Of a stretch of 35,112 bases of DNA, positions 33,684-35,112 are shown one piece after another. The position numbers were made by a program, and so were the translations under genes. A model generated the notes under the pieces. That model did no database searches. It was not told the DNA's origin and saw nothing but the letters and a program-made list of their open reading frames with translations. Source of the stretch: Pseudomonadota bacterium. Lineage in GTDB: Bacteria; Pseudomonadota; Gammaproteobacteria; Burkholderiales; Rhodocyclaceae. Numbering within the stretch: the stretch's first letter is position 1; every line of letters starts with the position of its first letter. Where the stretch lies: the NCBI GenBank assembly GCA_021782315.1, contig JAJXVG010000012.1, forward strand, positions 1 through 35,112, given 5' to 3'.

Positions 33684-34583
33684 TTAGAGGTATTCGAAAT
33701 CGGCAATGTCCGCCAGCGGGTCGCTGATCGAATTGCCGAAACTGATTTGACCGCGATTTTCCAGCTGAATCTCATGGCGACGGACCATGATTTCCTGGCG
33801 CCCGGACAGCGTGACAAAACAGCCATTGGTGCTGGTGTCGACCAGGAAAAAGCCATCCTCCCTGCGCTCGATCCGCGCATGCTGACGAGAAGCCTTGCGG
33901 TCCCCGACGAGCAGTTTGCAGCCAGGGTCCCGGCCGATGGTCAGGACCGGCGTCTTGTCGTCAAGCAGGAAGGCTTTGCCTCGATGCCGGACGCACAGGC
34001 GATCGACTGGCATCGTGCTGCTTGGGCCAAAGGTCGACAGCGTGGATGGGTTACCGCCCTGGTAGCTTGGCCAGTTGATCTGATAAAGGGAAAGCTCGGT
34101 GCCATCTTCCGGTACGGTACCCAGAGCAGGCATGGGGTCGGCCATGATGACCCCCGGTTGAGGCAACTCATCGTATAAGAGGGAACTGCACAGTATCTGG
34201 TCACGGCGGGCAATACCCGCGATGCGGGCGGCGCCTGTGATGACCGGACCGGAGTGCTTGTCGCCGTCAACCGAAAGGGTGCCGCAGTGCAGGCCGATGC
34301 GTATGGTCAACTTGAGGCCGGAAACGGGCGGCAGGTCGGCGATGCGCTGCTGCATGTCGATAGCCGCCAGGCAAGCTTCTTCCGGTGATTCGAAGGTGGC
34401 CAGCAATTCGTCGCCGGCGACCTGGACAGTCCGTCCCTTGTAGCCGTCGATGGAGCGTTTCATGCGTTTCAGGCAGCGTTCGACTGCGTGCATGGCCTCC
34501 TTGTCTCCCAGCCGTTCGAACAGTGCTGTACTGCCGAAGACGTCGGCAAACATCACGATCGATTTGTGTTGCATGCTTCTCAT
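33684..34583 (-). CDS. Class III cyclase-like domain plus FHA domain protein
   Basis: This is a 299-residue cytoplasmic protein. The class III nucleotidyl cyclase domain (about 7-170) keeps both metal aspartates (D14 in FADVFGS, D58 in AGDELLATF) and R120, but the substrate-lysine position is Q54 and the transition-state Asn position is T116 (GPVITGAAR). The FHA domain (about 205-285) has TIGRDPGCKLLVG, SRQHARIE and STNGCFV, typical of phosphothreonine binding. Cyclase activity is therefore doubtful; it may be a sensor or scaffold tied to Ser/Thr kinase signalling. Start ATG 34583 is used; ATG 34574 is equally possible. Confidence 0.88.
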   Translation of the reverse strand: MRSMQHKSIVMFADVFGSTALFERLGDKEAMHAVERCLKRMKRSIDGYKGRTVQVAGDELLATFESPEEACLAAIDMQQRIADLPPVSGLKLTIRIGLHCGTLSVDGDKHSGPVITGAARIAGIARRDQILCSSLLYDELPQPGVIMADPMPALGTVPEDGTELSLYQINWPSYQGGNPSTLSTFGPSSTMPVDRLCVRHRGKAFLLDDKTPVLTIGRDPGCKLLVGDRKASRQHARIERREDGFFLVDTSTNGCFVTLSGRQEIMVRRHEIQLENRGQISFGNSISDPLADIADFEYL

Positions 34584-34645
34584 TGGCTAGCGGCGGCTAA
34601 AAAAATGCAAATGAATGATTGTATGACAATTGTCTGCGCAGAGCA

Positions 34646-35112
34646 TTAGGTCAAGGGGCTAATGGGTATTGTGCGGCTGATCGGCATTTCCATGCTGTCG
34701 AAAACAATATCTCCCTCTTCGACCGGCGTGTCCAGTGTCAGGCCCGGAAAGTCGAATAACTCGATATCGGCGAGATGGGACGGAACGACGTTTTGCATAG
34801 CGGTGAACACGGATTCCGTGCGCCCCGGAAAACGCCTGTCCCACTCCTGCATCATTTCCTTGATTTTCTGGCGCTGCAGGTTGTCCTGCGAGCCGCACAG
34901 GTTGCAGGGAATGATCGGAAACGCCATGCCGCGCGCGAACCTGGCGATGTCGGATTCGGCGCAATAAGCCAGGGGCCGGATGACGACATGGGCCCCGTCG
35001 TCGGTGACGAGCTTGGGCGGCATGGCCTTCAGCTTGCCGCCGAAGAGCAGATTCAGGAACAGGGTATGGACCAGGTCGTCCCGGTGGTGGCCGAGTGCGA
35101 TCTTGTTGGCGC
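34646..35112 (-). CDS. ttcA: tRNA 2-thiocytidine(32) synthetase TtcA, 5' part outside window
   Basis: The C-terminal 155 residues of TtcA are seen. From the edge: [31 protein letters not shown], then [13 protein letters not shown], the downstream CxxC that helps ligate the Fe-S cluster, and [14 protein letters not shown]. It installs 2-thiocytidine at tRNA position 32. The PP-loop and first CxxC lie beyond the window. The C-terminal tail after [11 protein letters not shown] is about 35 residues. Confidence 0.95.
   Translation of the reverse strand, partial: ANKIALGHHRDDLVHTLFLNLLFGGKLKAMPPKLVTDDGAHVVIRPLAYCAESDIARFARGMAFPIIPCNLCGSQDNLQRQKIKEMMQEWDRRFPGRTESVFTAMQNVVPSHLADIELFDFPGLTLDTPVEEGDIVFDSMEMPISRTIPISPLT

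Noticed and set aside
34584-34645. Possible small gene or RNA between ttcA and the cyclase-FHA gene
   Set aside because: Only 62 bp, AT-rich, with no stem-loop or ribosome-binding site that I can support.

Overview
The window looks like chromosomal DNA of a Rhodocyclales-type betaproteobacterium (Azonexus/Dechloromonas-like). This is an inference from high GC, the gene content (HprK/PtsN/RpoN block, DUF1615 lipoprotein, COG4648 protein, betaproteobacterial small secreted protein) and from the gene order; no species can be fixed by eye. Coding density is very high, most genes are on the minus strand, many neighbours overlap by ATGA or a few bases, and no stretch above 300 bases lacks a gene. 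No tRNA, rRNA, CRISPR array, transposase or prophage gene was seen.

Positions 1-11953 (minus strand) carry most of an aryl-polyene-type pigment/lipid gene cluster, read from 11953 leftward and running out of the window. In transcription order: ACP, ketoacyl synthase, second ACP, COG4648 membrane protein, AMP-forming acyl/aryl ligase, hot-dog dehydratase, LpxL-like acyltransferase, LolA-like carrier, MMPL exporter, alpha/beta-hydrolase-like protein, polysaccharide deacetylase, methyltransferase, DUF1615 lipoprotein and a second (partial) ketoacyl synthase. Together they would activate an aryl starter, extend it on ACPs, methylate it, attach it to a lipid and export it to the outer membrane. 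A ketoreductase and the remaining synthase(s) are presumably to the left.

Positions 12097-21239 hold a PAP2 phosphatase, a cutA-dsbD pair with a NodJ-like ABC permease upstream, an HDOD protein, a HAD phosphatase, a B12-type radical SAM protein, a NodI-like ABC ATPase (apparently the permease's split partner), a COG2945 hydrolase and a 2Fe-2S ferredoxin. A 164-bp MITE-like palindrome (15666-15829) sits just upstream of the permease.

Positions 21307-27685 (minus) hold a P-type Ca2+-like ATPase overlapping a VanZ-family gene, a sodium:solute symporter with a histidine-rich tail, RluA and a small secreted protein.

Positions 27661-33632 (plus) are a housekeeping block: SOS-boxed recA, recX, lptB, rpoN, hpf, ptsN, hprK and a PsiF-type secreted protein. 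The right end (minus) has a cyclase-FHA protein and the 3' part of ttcA.

The most notable non-coding signals are two parS-like ParB sites (4027-4040, perfect 14-mer core; 21279-21292, one mismatch), both intergenic and sharing extended flanks. They suggest this segment lies in the origin-proximal, ParB-loaded domain of the chromosome.
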